Source: Hofstenia miamia (Eukaryota > Xenacoelomorpha > Acoela > Hofsteniidae). Taken from it: a DNA stretch of 46,042 nt. Location: positions 1,921,542 through 1,967,583 of the forward strand of contig CABFPE010000004.1 of assembly GCA_900660155.1 (NCBI GenBank), read 5' to 3'. Below the pieces are notes generated by a model. That model ran no database searches. It worked only from the letters and a program-made list of their open reading frames with translations, and was not told where the DNA came from. This document shows positions 20,338-32,235 of this stretch, piece after piece; position 1 is the stretch's first letter; each line of letters begins with the position of its first letter. A program made the position numbers and the translations under genes.

Positions 20338-22033
20338 AGTAATGAAAAATGGCGTCAAGCCCTTTCAAAATCAGGGGGCTAGAGACTTAAAAAAAATTTT
20401 TATGTGAGAGTGTTTAAAGAATTACACATCATTAACCTTATACAACTTGTGAATTTTTTATATGTTTTATGTTTCTGGAAAAAAACATTAAGCGCTCCAA
20501 ACTCATGAAAGCAACACAGGTCACAGGATAGGAAGTGTCTCCTCTTTCATGTACATTTTAAAGCAATGTTCCATCAAGTCCAAGTAGGGCATGCTTTTGT
20601 ACGAATTCTCCAATCCAGGTGCCAACAGTGCCGAAAGTCAACCATTTGAGGTTAGTTGCTGCTCCCATGTACCTCATAACTATCTGAAAATTACGCATAG
20701 ATATAAATTTAAATGTTTTTAAAAAATCTAAATTTTCAATGAAAAAAAAATCCTTTTTTGTACACAGCAATGCACTTTGATAGGAATCTTCAACAAAATT
20801 TCGCACACGTATTTTAATAGATATATGCATAAAACTCCTAATAATATAAAACAAATTATTGTTTAAATATTATCACTCTTAACCTTATAAACGTCCTTTT
20901 CATTTACATTTTAAAACTAGGCTTGATCACAGCCCCATTACGGCGTGCCTTTGCTTGATCTCTAATCCAGATTCTTTTGACGTGGCTACTGCTGACTTTG
21001 TACAGGGGCGTTATAATGGAACTTTAATTAAGGGAGTATTTTGAATGAATTTTTTAATGAATGATTAATGTTTTCAAGTTCATCAGGTACTGCAATGCAA
21101 TGTTGTACTAATTTTTACCAGTTTAGGGATGAAATTTGAAAATTTCCCAATAGGCTTGGAGAAGAGTGTTTGAAAATGAGGAAAACGGTTTGTCCTTTTA
21201 AAAAAATAATCACGAAGTGACTCTCTTGAAGTGTTTTGAATTCTTGGACGAGTAAAAATTATTCAATCGCTAACATTTCTTTTTAATCTAACACAACTTG
21301 CATACTTTACATGTTTTTTTAAAAACATTTCAGTGTTCAACCTAACAGAGATTTCTTCTATTAAATTCGCAGGACGGTATAATGTATTGACAAGGCCAAA
21401 ACAAAAAATAAATATTTGTAAATAATTAAATTGAATAAAGATTTTTCTCAATCTCATTAATAAAATTCTGCAACAGTTGCCACGAGTTAAGATATTCCAA
21501 ATTCATTTAAATTAAAAATTCGTTCTTGTTAAAATATAAAAGGTCAACTTTGGTTAACAATGCATCCATGTACATAGGCACTTTTTAAGGAAAAAAGAAT
21601 TGCTAGTTGCCAACTTAAAGTATCAAAGTTTGTAATACATTTACTTGATTTGATAATGACAAAAGTCTTATTTTGCAAATTTTATGCTACTTACACATTT
21701 AAATTATGAGAAAAAAAAATTGAAATTCATTGGACTTTTCTGGCTAAAATTTCAGTTTGCAGCCAATAGCTTTTACTTTGTTATAGAAAGAATAATTGAA
21801 GCATCATATTTACTGTAAGCAATGATATATGAAATTCCACCAAATTATTGCTTTGAAATCTCATTTGTCTATTACTAACATAATAATCTGGATTTTTTTG
21901 AAAAGTACAGTAATTTAATAATAATTGTGTAACAATTACTTTTACAATGCACTAAAAGTACAACAAAATTTAAAAACACTTAATAACATCATATGCAAAA
22001 ATGTTGGCTTCCAAAAAACAAGAGGGCTTACGC
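20338..22033 (-). repeat. Dispersed 1.7-kb repeat block, left-arm copy
   Basis: Mirror of 24160-25855, and homologous in inverted orientation to the diverged copy at 41550-43525. It contains a 98-codon minus-strand frame (20558-20854) that is not conserved as a frame in the diverged copy, so I do not call it a gene. Confidence 0.7.
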
Positions 22034-22289
22034 CAATTTTCATGAAAATATGCAACAAAAATATTGGTATTCAGATTCAAAAAAGAACTAAAAACTTGAA
22101 AAAATTTGTAGTACACAAAAGAAAATGATAAAGTGAAATTTATAGTATATATACGACAAAGAAAAACAGTCTATAAAACTATACTATAATAAAAATTCAT
22201 CGTTAGATTTACAACACATATGAAAATATGATACATTTTTGTCTAAGTGGTCATTAGTTTTTTAACCCTTTTAAAAAGAGGGAGGGGGC

Positions 22290-22290
<1 letters not shown>
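22034..22290. other. Non-coding part of left arm before the SINE
   Basis: No features seen; AT-rich, ending in a G-rich GAGGGAGGGGGCT. Confidence 0.5.

Positions 22291-22332
<42 letters not shown>
22291..22332. repeat. (AAT)14 microsatellite abutting the SINE
   Basis: Pure AAT tract in the left arm. The mirror at 23861-23902 has the same length but two base differences. Confidence 0.9.
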
Positions 22333-22333
<1 letters not shown>

Positions 22334-22596
22334 TGGGCAGGTAGCCCAGTTGGTAGAGACGCAGGTTGGTAAGCTGAGGTTAAGCAACTGTGATCGTGGT
22401 TAGCAAACTGGATGACTTAGCTCACAGGGTAGGAAGCACTCTAAAGCCTTGGTTGGCAACTTCCTAGGACAAGGGCAGTCCAAAATGAAAGCTCATGGGG
22501 CAGGAAGGTCTCTTAAGCCTTGGTTGGCAACTTCCTAGGAGAATGTGAGTCCAAAATCAAACACAAAAAATAACACTGATGAAAAGTCATGATAGA
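22333..22596 (+). mobile_element. SINE with tRNA-like box A and 5S-like segment, left copy, cut by the gap
   Basis: Starting at GTGGGCAGG, the sequence TAGCCCAGTTGG (22342-22353) fits a tRNA D-arm box A (compare TAGCTCAGTTGG). It is followed by GCTGAGGTTAAGCAAC (22373-22388) and GTGGTTAGCAAACTGGATG (22397-22415), which resemble the internal control region of 5S rRNA genes. The body then has two tandem 71-bp-spaced units around CCTTGGTTGGCAACTTCC (22447 and 22518). This fits a Pol III-transcribed SINE. Its 3' end is not seen because the gap starts at 22597. Confidence 0.6.
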
Positions 22597-23596
22597 NNNN
22601 NNNNNNNNNNNNNNNNNNNNNNNNNNNNNNNNNNNNNNNNNNNNNNNNNNNNNNNNNNNNNNNNNNNNNNNNNNNNNNNNNNNNNNNNNNNNNNNNNNNN
22701 NNNNNNNNNNNNNNNNNNNNNNNNNNNNNNNNNNNNNNNNNNNNNNNNNNNNNNNNNNNNNNNNNNNNNNNNNNNNNNNNNNNNNNNNNNNNNNNNNNNN
22801 NNNNNNNNNNNNNNNNNNNNNNNNNNNNNNNNNNNNNNNNNNNNNNNNNNNNNNNNNNNNNNNNNNNNNNNNNNNNNNNNNNNNNNNNNNNNNNNNNNNN
22901 NNNNNNNNNNNNNNNNNNNNNNNNNNNNNNNNNNNNNNNNNNNNNNNNNNNNNNNNNNNNNNNNNNNNNNNNNNNNNNNNNNNNNNNNNNNNNNNNNNNN
23001 NNNNNNNNNNNNNNNNNNNNNNNNNNNNNNNNNNNNNNNNNNNNNNNNNNNNNNNNNNNNNNNNNNNNNNNNNNNNNNNNNNNNNNNNNNNNNNNNNNNN
23101 NNNNNNNNNNNNNNNNNNNNNNNNNNNNNNNNNNNNNNNNNNNNNNNNNNNNNNNNNNNNNNNNNNNNNNNNNNNNNNNNNNNNNNNNNNNNNNNNNNNN
23201 NNNNNNNNNNNNNNNNNNNNNNNNNNNNNNNNNNNNNNNNNNNNNNNNNNNNNNNNNNNNNNNNNNNNNNNNNNNNNNNNNNNNNNNNNNNNNNNNNNNN
23301 NNNNNNNNNNNNNNNNNNNNNNNNNNNNNNNNNNNNNNNNNNNNNNNNNNNNNNNNNNNNNNNNNNNNNNNNNNNNNNNNNNNNNNNNNNNNNNNNNNNN
23401 NNNNNNNNNNNNNNNNNNNNNNNNNNNNNNNNNNNNNNNNNNNNNNNNNNNNNNNNNNNNNNNNNNNNNNNNNNNNNNNNNNNNNNNNNNNNNNNNNNNN
23501 NNNNNNNNNNNNNNNNNNNNNNNNNNNNNNNNNNNNNNNNNNNNNNNNNNNNNNNNNNNNNNNNNNNNNNNNNNNNNNNNNNNNNNNNNNNNNNNN
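22597..23596. other. Assembly gap of 1000 N at the palindrome centre
   Basis: Round-number N run. The flanking bases are exact reverse complements right up to the gap. Confidence 0.99.
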
Positions 23597-23859
23597 TCTA
23601 TCATGACTTTTCATCAGTGTTATTTTTTGTGTTTGATTTTGGACTCACATTCTCCTAGGAAGTTGCCAACCAAGGCTTAAGAGACCTTCCTGCCCCATGA
23701 GCTTTCATTTTGGACTGCCCTTGTCCTAGGAAGTTGCCAACCAAGGCTTTAGAGTGCTTCCTACCCTGTGAGCTAAGTCATCCAGTTTGCTAACCACGAT
23801 CACAGTTGCTTAACCTCAGCTTACCAACCTGCGTCTCTACCAACTGGGCTACCTGCCCA

Positions 23860-23860
<1 letters not shown>
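23597..23860 (-). mobile_element. SINE with tRNA-like box A and 5S-like segment, right copy, cut by the gap
   Basis: Mirror of 22333-22596 with the same Pol III-like motifs and the same truncation point at the gap. The two SINEs face each other tail to tail across the N run. Confidence 0.6.
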
Positions 23861-23893
<33 letters not shown>

Positions 23894-23902
23894 ATTATTT
23901 TT
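23861..23902. repeat. (ATT)n microsatellite, interrupted, right arm
   Basis: Same length as 22291-22332, but with two base changes (AATATTATTTT end). Confidence 0.85.
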
Positions 23903-24159
23903 AGCCCCCTCCCTCTTTTTAAAAGGGTTAAAAAACTAATGACCACTTAGACAAAAATGTATCATATTTTCATATGTGTTGTAAATCTAACGATGAATTT
24001 TTATTATAGTATAGTTTTATAGACTGTTTTTCTTTGTCGTATATATACTATAAATTTCACTTTATCATTTTCTTTTGTGTACTACAAATTTTTTCAAGTT
24101 TTTAGTTCTTTTTTGAATCTGAATACCAATATTTTTGTTGCATATTTTCATGAAAATTG

Positions 24160-25855
24160 GCGTAAGCCCTCTTGTTTTTTGGAAGCCAACATTTTTGCAT
24201 ATGATGTTATTAAGTGTTTTTAAATTTTGTTGTACTTTTAGTGCATTGTAAAAGTAATTGTTACACAATTATTATTAAATTACTGTACTTTTCAAAAAAA
24301 TCCAGATTATTATGTTAGTAATAGACAAATGAGATTTCAAAGCAATAATTTGGTGGAATTTCATATATCATTGCTTACAGTAAATATGATGCTTCAATTA
24401 TTCTTTCTATAACAAAGTAAAAGCTATTGGCTGCAAACTGAAATTTTAGCCAGAAAAGTCCAATGAATTTCAATTTTTTTTTCTCATAATTTAAATGTGT
24501 AAGTAGCATAAAATTTGCAAAATAAGACTTTTGTCATTATCAAATCAAGTAAATGTATTACAAACTTTGATACTTTAAGTTGGCAACTAGCAATTCTTTT
24601 TTCCTTAAAAAGTGCCTATGTACATGGATGCATTGTTAACCAAAGTTGACCTTTTATATTTTAACAAGAACGAATTTTTAATTTAAATGAATTTGGAATA
24701 TCTTAACTCGTGGCAACTGTTGCAGAATTTTATTAATGAGATTGAGAAAAATCTTTATTCAATTTAATTATTTACAAATATTTATTTTTTGTTTTGGCCT
24801 TGTCAATACATTATACCGTCCTGCGAATTTAATAGAAGAAATCTCTGTTAGGTTGAACACTGAAATGTTTTTAAAAAAACATGTAAAGTATGCAAGTTGT
24901 GTTAGATTAAAAAGAAATGTTAGCGATTGAATAATTTTTACTCGTCCAAGAATTCAAAACACTTCAAGAGAGTCACTTCGTGATTATTTTTTTAAAAGGA
25001 CAAACCGTTTTCCTCATTTTCAAACACTCTTCTCCAAGCCTATTGGGAAATTTTCAAATTTCATCCCTAAACTGGTAAAAATTAGTACAACATTGCATTG
25101 CAGTACCTGATGAACTTGAAAACATTAATCATTCATTAAAAAATTCATTCAAAATACTCCCTTAATTAAAGTTCCATTATAACGCCCCTGTACAAAGTCA
25201 GCAGTAGCCACGTCAAAAGAATCTGGATTAGAGATCAAGCAAAGGCACGCCGTAATGGGGCTGTGATCAAGCCTAGTTTTAAAATGTAAATGAAAAGGAC
25301 GTTTATAAGGTTAAGAGTGATAATATTTAAACAATAATTTGTTTTATATTATTAGGAGTTTTATGCATATATCTATTAAAATACGTGTGCGAAATTTTGT
25401 TGAAGATTCCTATCAAAGTGCATTGCTGTGTACAAAAAAGGATTTTTTTTTCATTGAAAATTTAGATTTTTTAAAAACATTTAAATTTATATCTATGCGT
25501 AATTTTCAGATAGTTATGAGGTACATGGGAGCAGCAACTAACCTCAAATGGTTGACTTTCGGCACTGTTGGCACCTGGATTGGAGAATTCGTACAAAAGC
25601 ATGCCCTACTTGGACTTGATGGAACATTGCTTTAAAATGTACATGAAAGAGGAGACACTTCCTATCCTGTGACCTGTGTTGCTTTCATGAGTTTGGAGCG
25701 CTTAATGTTTTTTTCCAGAAACATAAAACATATAAAAAATTCACAAGTTGTATAAGGTTAATGATGTGTAATTCTTTAAACACTCTCACATAAAAATTTT
25801 TTTTAAGTCTCTAGCCCCCTGATTTTGAAAGGGCTTGACGCCATTTTTCATTACT
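24160..25855 (+). repeat. Dispersed 1.7-kb repeat block, right-arm copy
   Basis: Direct-orientation homolog of 41550-43525. Shared landmarks include ACATTTTTGCAT, TACTGTACTTTTCAAAAAAA, GGCAACTGTTGCAGAA-like sequence, AAAAGGACAAACCGTTTTCC, and TAATGATGT followed by an ATAAAA poly-T patch. The 98-codon frame at 25339-25635 lies in it and is not kept in the diverged copy. Confidence 0.7.
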
Positions 25856-26932
25856 AATATACTATAGAAAATAAATAGTTATTAGCCATAAATTGAAGAT
25901 ACATAAGTTATATTTATATAAATAATAAAACAAAAATCGTTATTTGTGCAATTATATTTTGATATTTGAACAAAATGATAAAGATCCTACTGCACTTATT
26001 CTTTTAATTTTAGAGAAGAAGGTACATCCTTAAATTGAAATGATGATTTATATAAAAGTTATTTAGGTGTATAATTATCATTAGATGTAGAATTTCACAT
26101 TTTATAATTTAAATTTCAGCATGTACTTTAGGATTTATGAAGGCTTAGGGCTAACAAAAGCTATTATGAAATTAGGCATATTTTTAAAAGGCTTAATATA
26201 AAATCAAATGGGCGTTAGTTGGTTAGTGCAATCAGATTCTATAAATTGCCTATGAAAACTAAATGCAAATTTGCTTTTTACCTCAAGCTGTTAACTGTTT
26301 AACGCCATCTTGTGAATAACGTTTTCCGCTTTCATTAATTGTATTTTAAAAATTTGTTATTTAGTTATTGTAAAAGAATTTGGGTCTTTTACCTATTATG
26401 CTTAGATTATAACTTTCGTCATTCCAATTTGAAACTTGAACCTAGAGCAAAGCATTTTTATAATTTCTTAATGTTGTTTTGGGTGATATTAGATGTTTGC
26501 CATGACATTTAAACCAAATAGCAAATGGGTCTTGCAAAGGAGGACACTGAGGGTAATAGGTTCTGATATTTTGACTCCGGATAACAGTCAACTACTAATT
26601 TTCAGGAAAATCCGCTATATGGTTAAATGAGCTCTATAAAAAAGCAAATGGTTTATGTTTACAATTGTATACGACCATCCAAATTATTTTCCATTTTAGA
26701 GAAAAGTCATTCAAAACAAAATATTACATTTTTTATCACTGCTGGCAAATTATATTACAATGATTTAAGATCATGCAAATGGATTAGGCTACAAGTATGA
26801 AAATCCAAATTTTGTTTTCACACTTGAATAAATAATGTCTCAAATCAATTTTATATTGTCAACTTGTATAAAAGGTTTTTGAAAACCAAATAATCTGCAT
26901 GCTTTAAAAACTTTAATTCCAAATTATGGAAT
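25856..26932. other. Non-coding part of right arm
   Basis: Mirror of 19261-20337; nothing recognised. Confidence 0.6.
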
Positions 26933-27053
26933 AATTATAAAATAGCACATGTGCAAGAGTGATCTAAAAACAAAATTTGATGTTAATGATTTTTATGTCC
27001 ATACTCACGATTCTTTCACAACATGCTCTATCAATTGTTGGGAACATGCAAAT
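26933..27053 (-). pseudogene. Decayed partial copy of the ICK gene 3' end (right arm)
   Basis: Mirror of 19140-19260: the same 3' UTR-like block and the same CC-containing relic frame. Confidence 0.5.
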
Positions 27054-27059
27054 GAATTG

Positions 27060-27060
27060 C

Positions 27061-27113
<53 letters not shown>
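27060..27113. repeat. (TAA)n microsatellite, right arm
   Basis: Mirror of 19080-19133, with identical length. Confidence 0.9.
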
Positions 27114-27315
27114 TTTTTGAAGGAAAATTAATAATGTTTTGAAGAAGTTAAATAGTTCCAGCAGTTTGCAGAATGTTATAATATGTAATAGTCACTTAGC
27201 AATAAAATTTTTTTTTCAATCACATAATGGATTATACAAAAGAGTGTTACAAATTTTGCATCTAGTAAATGATACATCAACATGTGCAAGAGTAGTCTAG
27301 TAACACAATTGGGCT

Positions 27316-28092
27316 TTAATGATGTTTACGGCGGTGCTTACCATGATGTCGTCGTGGATGTGGTGGAGATGGAGGAGGCGCTGCACACTGGGATTGGTGG
27401 CAAAATGTTCCTTCACAACACGTGGTATCATCAAAGCAAAATTTCCCAATTCCTCCACATGGGGTGTTTTCATCACAAAAGTAGTACTTCGTGCAGAAAC
27501 CACTGCAGCAGTCACTTCCTCTCATGCAAAAATCATAGTTTTTGGAGCATTGATTTTCCTCACCACACGTAAATGTGGATAAGCTACAATGGTTGGAACA
27601 GCATGCTTCATCATAGAAGCAATCAGCTCCGTTCCCTTTACAAATTGGTTCTTCATCACAGGTTCCTTCAAAACTGCAATAATTTGTGCAGCATTCATCT
27701 GAGCTAGAACAATTGGCGCCGAAATCTTTACAAGCCTTTGGCACCTCCGCACATAGTCCATCTTCAGAACAGAATTTGCTACAACAGTCGTAAAATCTGC
27801 TACACTCACCACCAATATCCTTGCACTGGCCATTACCATTGCAAGTCTTATTTTCATTACAGCGGCCTAAACCACAACAATCGTAGGAATATCGACAAGA
27901 TTCACCATCTAACCTGCAATTGGAAACGCACTGTTTTTTGCCATACATATCTCTGCAGAAGTATTGATTATAAATATTATCAAGACTACAGCAGTTGTCT
28001 CCATATTCACATGATTGGAAAACAGTTTTGCATTCTTCGGATGAGCATCCTCGTAGAATGAATGCGATGAAAATGATGTAGCGGAGAAACAT
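27316..28092 (-). CDS. Secreted protein of seven tandem inhibitor-cystine-knot (knottin) modules, right copy
   Basis: Exact mirror of the left gene: the ATG is at 28092-28090 on the minus strand, and the 258-residue product is identical, with the same signal peptide, seven C-X6-C-X5-CC modules, acidic linkers and Pro/His/Arg tail. It is transcribed toward the gap, so the two genes converge, about 8.4 kb apart at their stops including the 1000 N. Identity at synonymous sites as well as protein level means the copies are very recent, kept alike by gene conversion, or one sequence assembled twice. See the left copy for the domain description. Confidence 0.88.
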   Translation of the reverse strand: MFLRYIIFIAFILRGCSSEECKTVFQSCEYGDNCCSLDNIYNQYFCRDMYGKKQCVSNCRLDGESCRYSYDCCGLGRCNENKTCNGNGQCKDIGGECSRFYDCCSKFCSEDGLCAEVPKACKDFGANCSSSDECCTNYCSFEGTCDEEPICKGNGADCFYDEACCSNHCSLSTFTCGEENQCSKNYDFCMRGSDCCSGFCTKYYFCDENTPCGGIGKFCFDDTTCCEGTFCHQSQCAAPPPSPPHPRRHHGKHRRKHH

Positions 28093-28100
28093 TGTTACAA

Positions 28101-28132
28101 TAATGAGGCAGCAATCCAAGAGCAGTTATATA
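28101..28132 (-). promoter_or_regulatory. TATA box and initiator of right ICK gene
   Basis: TATATAA on the minus strand at 28132-28126, with the initiator A at 28104, mirroring the left promoter exactly. Confidence 0.6.
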
Positions 28133-29954
28133 GCGATTAATAAGGCGTATACTTCCGTATCAAAGGTGAATTACATATCAAACAGTAGCAATTGAATAAT
28201 GACATCATACTAACAAATATCCGGAGTGCTTGCATTGGATGAAACTGGTCTCAATTCTATGAACAATTCTGGATCTCAAATTGGGTCTTCATTAAGGAAA
28301 ACTTTTACCAATTGTAATTAGTCCAAATAAATAGATAACCTATTATACAAATCTTTTTGATAGAGCTTTAGTAAGGTTTTTTCTCACTACAACTTCCAAA
28401 TATATAGCTAACCTGTGATATTCAGATTTATTCAAGATTTAAAGGCAAAGTTAAAATTGTAATCAATATACCTATCCTCAACTATGTAATACACATGCAA
28501 TTATGATGCAGTAAAACATTAGGTCCAGGAGTGTACTTGAGGGGTGTTGAGGGAGAGGCCCATCTTGTTAAATTAAATTGGGTACCCAGGCCCTTCTTAA
28601 GATTATATTACGATGTGAGTGTTGGATTTCATTTGTTGAGAAATTAAATTTGTTCAAAATATAATATAAAAATACAGTACTCAAATTAAGAACCCTGATT
28701 AGGTCTTTTTTCATGAATCTTGGCCAACGGCAAATCTGTAAAAATTGTGTCAGTGTCGTCTCTTATTTTTTAGTATATATTGGCAGTTTATAACTGTGTT
28801 CCCCATAAATTATAATAACATTTTTCACATATGATTGAGAATGACAATTAATGAATTGTATACTGTGTTTGCATTTGTTTAATAGACATCATTAGAAGGA
28901 TTTATGTTTCTTACTTATTTCTTTTTTAAATTTGGAGAGAGAGCATGGGCAGACGCAAATTTTATTTTGCTTTAATTTTGCAATTTTTTTCAGAAGAGAT
29001 GTCACGTTCAAATTAAATAATTCTAATCATTTATATCTGCGAATTCCATGCAGTTGCATCCCTGTTTTTTTGCGTGGCTCTCTTACTGCTCATTTAAAAA
29101 AATAAAATTGTGAGTTGCTTTCAGAGTTTTCTCCTATTTTTAATGTTTGTTTGTATTCAGTGCACTATGCAATTTATACTCATTTCTCTATACAGGAACG
29201 AAATGGTTGCTGTAATGGTCGCAATTATCTGATCAAACTTACTTCATCATCAACAAAGTGCGAGGCTGTCCAAATGAGTTTTTGATGAACCTCGTGAGGC
29301 TTCACATAAAGAGAAACTTGTAATTGTTATTTTTTTTGCTGATGGTTGCATTATTTTCAAAGAACTAATAATTGACTAAATTTTAAAATCTTTTTGGAAT
29401 ACAACATAAGAAATTTATATCTGCTTTAGTTTGATATGAAGTACTGCATTCAACATGTTTACAATGTAAAAGCAGTTACTAGCAGGTATCTAAGCAGAGT
29501 TAAAAGAATATTTTGTGTTTAAGTGGAGGGAGCCGTTTTCATACTGTAGAGCTGAGCAAATTTGGACAAAAATATTCTTCACGTCTTGTTACTTAAAAGG
29601 ACACTTTTTTGTTTCATTTTTACGTAAATTTAATTTATAGATATTTGAAATCGATTTTGGTTTGCCCATTAAATTGAGACTTGGGACTATTTCAGAGGGA
29701 CTGAGATCGTAACTGAACAAACTGGAGCACGAATTTCATAATATTACTTAAAATTGTTTGCTAATTTTATCCGAAACAATGGGCATAAGTGGCAGGGTTG
29801 ATATCAAATCAAATCAAATCAACGGACTCTTACTTCTTTATATCAATCAACAGAAATTTCTTTGATATCACCATCAACAGTGCTGCACTGTTTAGCTATA
29901 ATATAGTTCCTTAGATATTTAAAGGAAATTCACTATTTTATGTAGTCCATATAT

Positions 29955-29994
<40 letters not shown>

Positions 29995-31475
29995 TTAAAA
30001 AATTTTATGTTTAGAAAATAGAGCTGAGTAGAAAAATTTCACAAAATATTTTTTTAAATTTTAAAAATTTTGATAAAAACTGCTTTCCTAGCAACGCCCA
30101 TAGAAATCATCAAAAACATTTTATTAACACCTGCAAACGGATTTTTGTGAAAAAGAAGAATGACAAAATATCACATGCAAGTGACACACTAGTCATTAAA
30201 ATCTGCCTAGTCAAAATTTTCCAAGAATTGTAGGTCAGGGACAAGATTGAATGCCTAAATATAGTAGATGTCAATGTCATTGTAACAAACTCAAGTTAGA
30301 AATTAATGTTCCGAGTCACATTGAAATACTTAAGCCTAATAAAAATCATTAGACTCGTATAACAAGAAATTGTCAAATATTGCACTTTGACTACTTTGGG
30401 ATGTTACTAAAGTTACTTTAAAAAATCTACACAGCAAGTGTTCATCCAAAGAAGGTAATTGACAAATTTATTACTAACCTAAAAAACAGTGAGGTAACTA
30501 ACGAAATACTTCTAAAAAGCAGTAATGAATTTTAAACTGTTCAGGTGAAATACGTCAAATCTTGTTTAGTGTGAGGATAATTTAGGCAGTAAAACGTAAA
30601 TAGAATATTTAGATTTATTGGCTTTGCACCTTCTAAAAAAATCCCCATGGTGCCCTAGTATTACTACAGGGATAATTTTTAGATTTTCCTAATTAGCATT
30701 GCATCTTAGCAGCATTGACTCAAAGTTTTTGAGAAGCAATGCAATTTCAATTTAAAGTTATTTTCTAGTTTTGTTATGATGAACTTTGAGGAGTTTCATG
30801 TACATGTATAACATCTTATTATCACCATATTTGAGTATTTAACATACATATCAAATAGTAAATTACCGAATATTAAATCGCTAGGAATCCCATGATTGCT
30901 ATTATCGAATTAGAAAATATGCAAATTTAACAAAATGACAACTGTTAAATAATTAATTAAAGATTAATTAAGAACTATCATGCTCCGGCCAGATTACAGC
31001 AGTTGTACTCGAATCACGCTTTTTACCCCAGTCATTGAATCTTAAAGTTTTTATTAAAGATCTTTAATTTTGTATAGAATTACTTTACAAAAAAAATTTA
31101 AAGATCTTTCAATAAATTTAATAATCTTAATAAAAGTATAGTAAAATATTTGGTTAAAGTACAATCGGACCTTGTTTATAGCACAATCAAGAATTCTGTT
31201 TAAAAGATTTCGTAATTACATATATAAATACAAACTATTTTATTGGCTATCAAAGCACTGTCAAAACTCCAAACACCAAACATGTACTAACTGCAGACAC
31301 AACTGCACTACACAGCGCACACAGTGCTACATACAAATGGATAATGAACTTGCTCAGAAATAATCATTAACAAACTCAGGGATACTAGCACTGGCATTCC
31401 ATTGCAACAGTGAAAATAATAATTTTATAATAATTCAGTAATTACACTGTATTCAAAAACTTCTTTGTATAAATT
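28133..31475. other. Non-coding part of right arm
   Basis: Mirror of 14707-18060. It holds the TTGATTTGA tract (29793-29883) and the (TA)n tract (29949-29992). It lacks the 11-bp insertion of the left arm near 30422. No gene supported. Confidence 0.6.
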
Positions 31476-31668
31476 CTTTAACAATATGCAAATAATTTTG
31501 TTCATAATAAATGTAAACTGAATGTTTTAGTCTAAATAAATTTAAAAAACTTTTATCAGGCAGCATAGAAAAGTGTACTGTCAAATATTTTCTTACTTGT
31601 TTTCGAGCAATACTCTCATATTGCTGAAATTTTGCATACATTATTCTTATTATAACATGAATATTCAA
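31453..31668 (-). CDS. Unrecognised 71-codon open frame covering the right arm's private 163-bp block
   Basis: This frame is on the minus strand, so it has the same relative orientation as the left-arm frame at 14542-14757. An inner ATG at 31640-31638 immediately follows the shared ATAAGAATA sequence and opens a 62-residue peptide rich in basic and aromatic residues (for example RKQVRKYL), ending TTTTGA inside shared sequence. In the shared downstream part it uses a different frame from the left one. No family recognised; it may be chance. Confidence 0.22.
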   Translation of the reverse strand: MNIHVIIRIMYAKFQQYESIARKQVRKYLTVHFSMLPDKSFLNLFRLKHSVYIYYEQNYLHIVKEFIQRSF

Positions 31669-32053
31669 ATTTCAATATAATTTCATCAAAGAATTTTTAT
31701 TTTAATTGAATTAATTTAATTGATCTTTAAGGACATTCAATAGTCAAGTTTATTAGTGCAAAATTTAAAGTTCGTTGACAAAAATTTAATGAAATTTCTA
31801 ATTTGATAGACTGGGGTTCTGTTCGTATTCGCATCAGAGGTGTAAATGGGTTCTTGTTTTGTTTTCATACCAAACCCGGTCCAATATACCATCCCACTAA
31901 AAATTCAAGTCTACAGCTCATATTTGGCCCATCTAATATGACTTCAAGTAAATGCGAAAATCTGAAAATTGACACACTTATATTTTTCAAACAACTTTTT
32001 GGAATTCGAAACACAGTTCCACTTATTAAATATAAAAAATATGCTTATGAACT

Positions 32054-32235
32054 AAAAGCATTCCTCACATATATATATATACTTGAAAAGCCGTAAAGCA
32101 GCATGTTCATTAATGTTTTGTGACATAAAGTTTCCAATAACTATAGTCTTTACAGATAAATTGTTAGTAAAGAAAAGTTAATTTCTTACTGCTTCTAATT
32201 TCTTTTGCAAATAGGCCTGATGAATAGCTAATCTA
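32054..32235. other. Right flank of the palindrome
   Basis: Unique sequence starting with a short (TA)n at about 32070-32081; unrelated to the left flank at 13900-14128. Confidence 0.6.

Larger units (their letters stand above)
14129..22596 (+). repeat. Left arm of giant inverted repeat (8468 bp)
   Basis: The reverse complement of this arm is 23597-32053. Paired positions sum to 46193 from the gap out to about 15760, and to 46182 beyond it because of an 11-bp indel. The outer end is sharp: after the shared AGTTCATAAGCAT sequence the flanks are unrelated. Differences seen are the 11-bp insertion near 15757-15770 of this arm, a nearby base change, two bases in the (AAT)n tract, and the unrelated 163-bp block at 14544-14706. 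The ICK genes appear identical. The arm reaches the N gap at exactly the mirror base of the other arm. Confidence 0.95.
23597..32053 (-). repeat. Right arm of giant inverted repeat (8457 bp)
   Basis: Reverse complement of 14129-22596, with the differences listed there. The arm ends at 32053, after which the sequence (AAAAGCATTCC) no longer mirrors the left flank. Confidence 0.95.

Noticed and set aside
22333..22415. A genuine tRNA or 5S rRNA gene
   Set aside because: Only fragments of each are present, no cloverleaf or complete 5S can be formed, and the 71-bp repeats behind it fit a SINE.
22513..23680. Long open frames across the N run
   Set aside because: They are open only because N codons cannot be stops.
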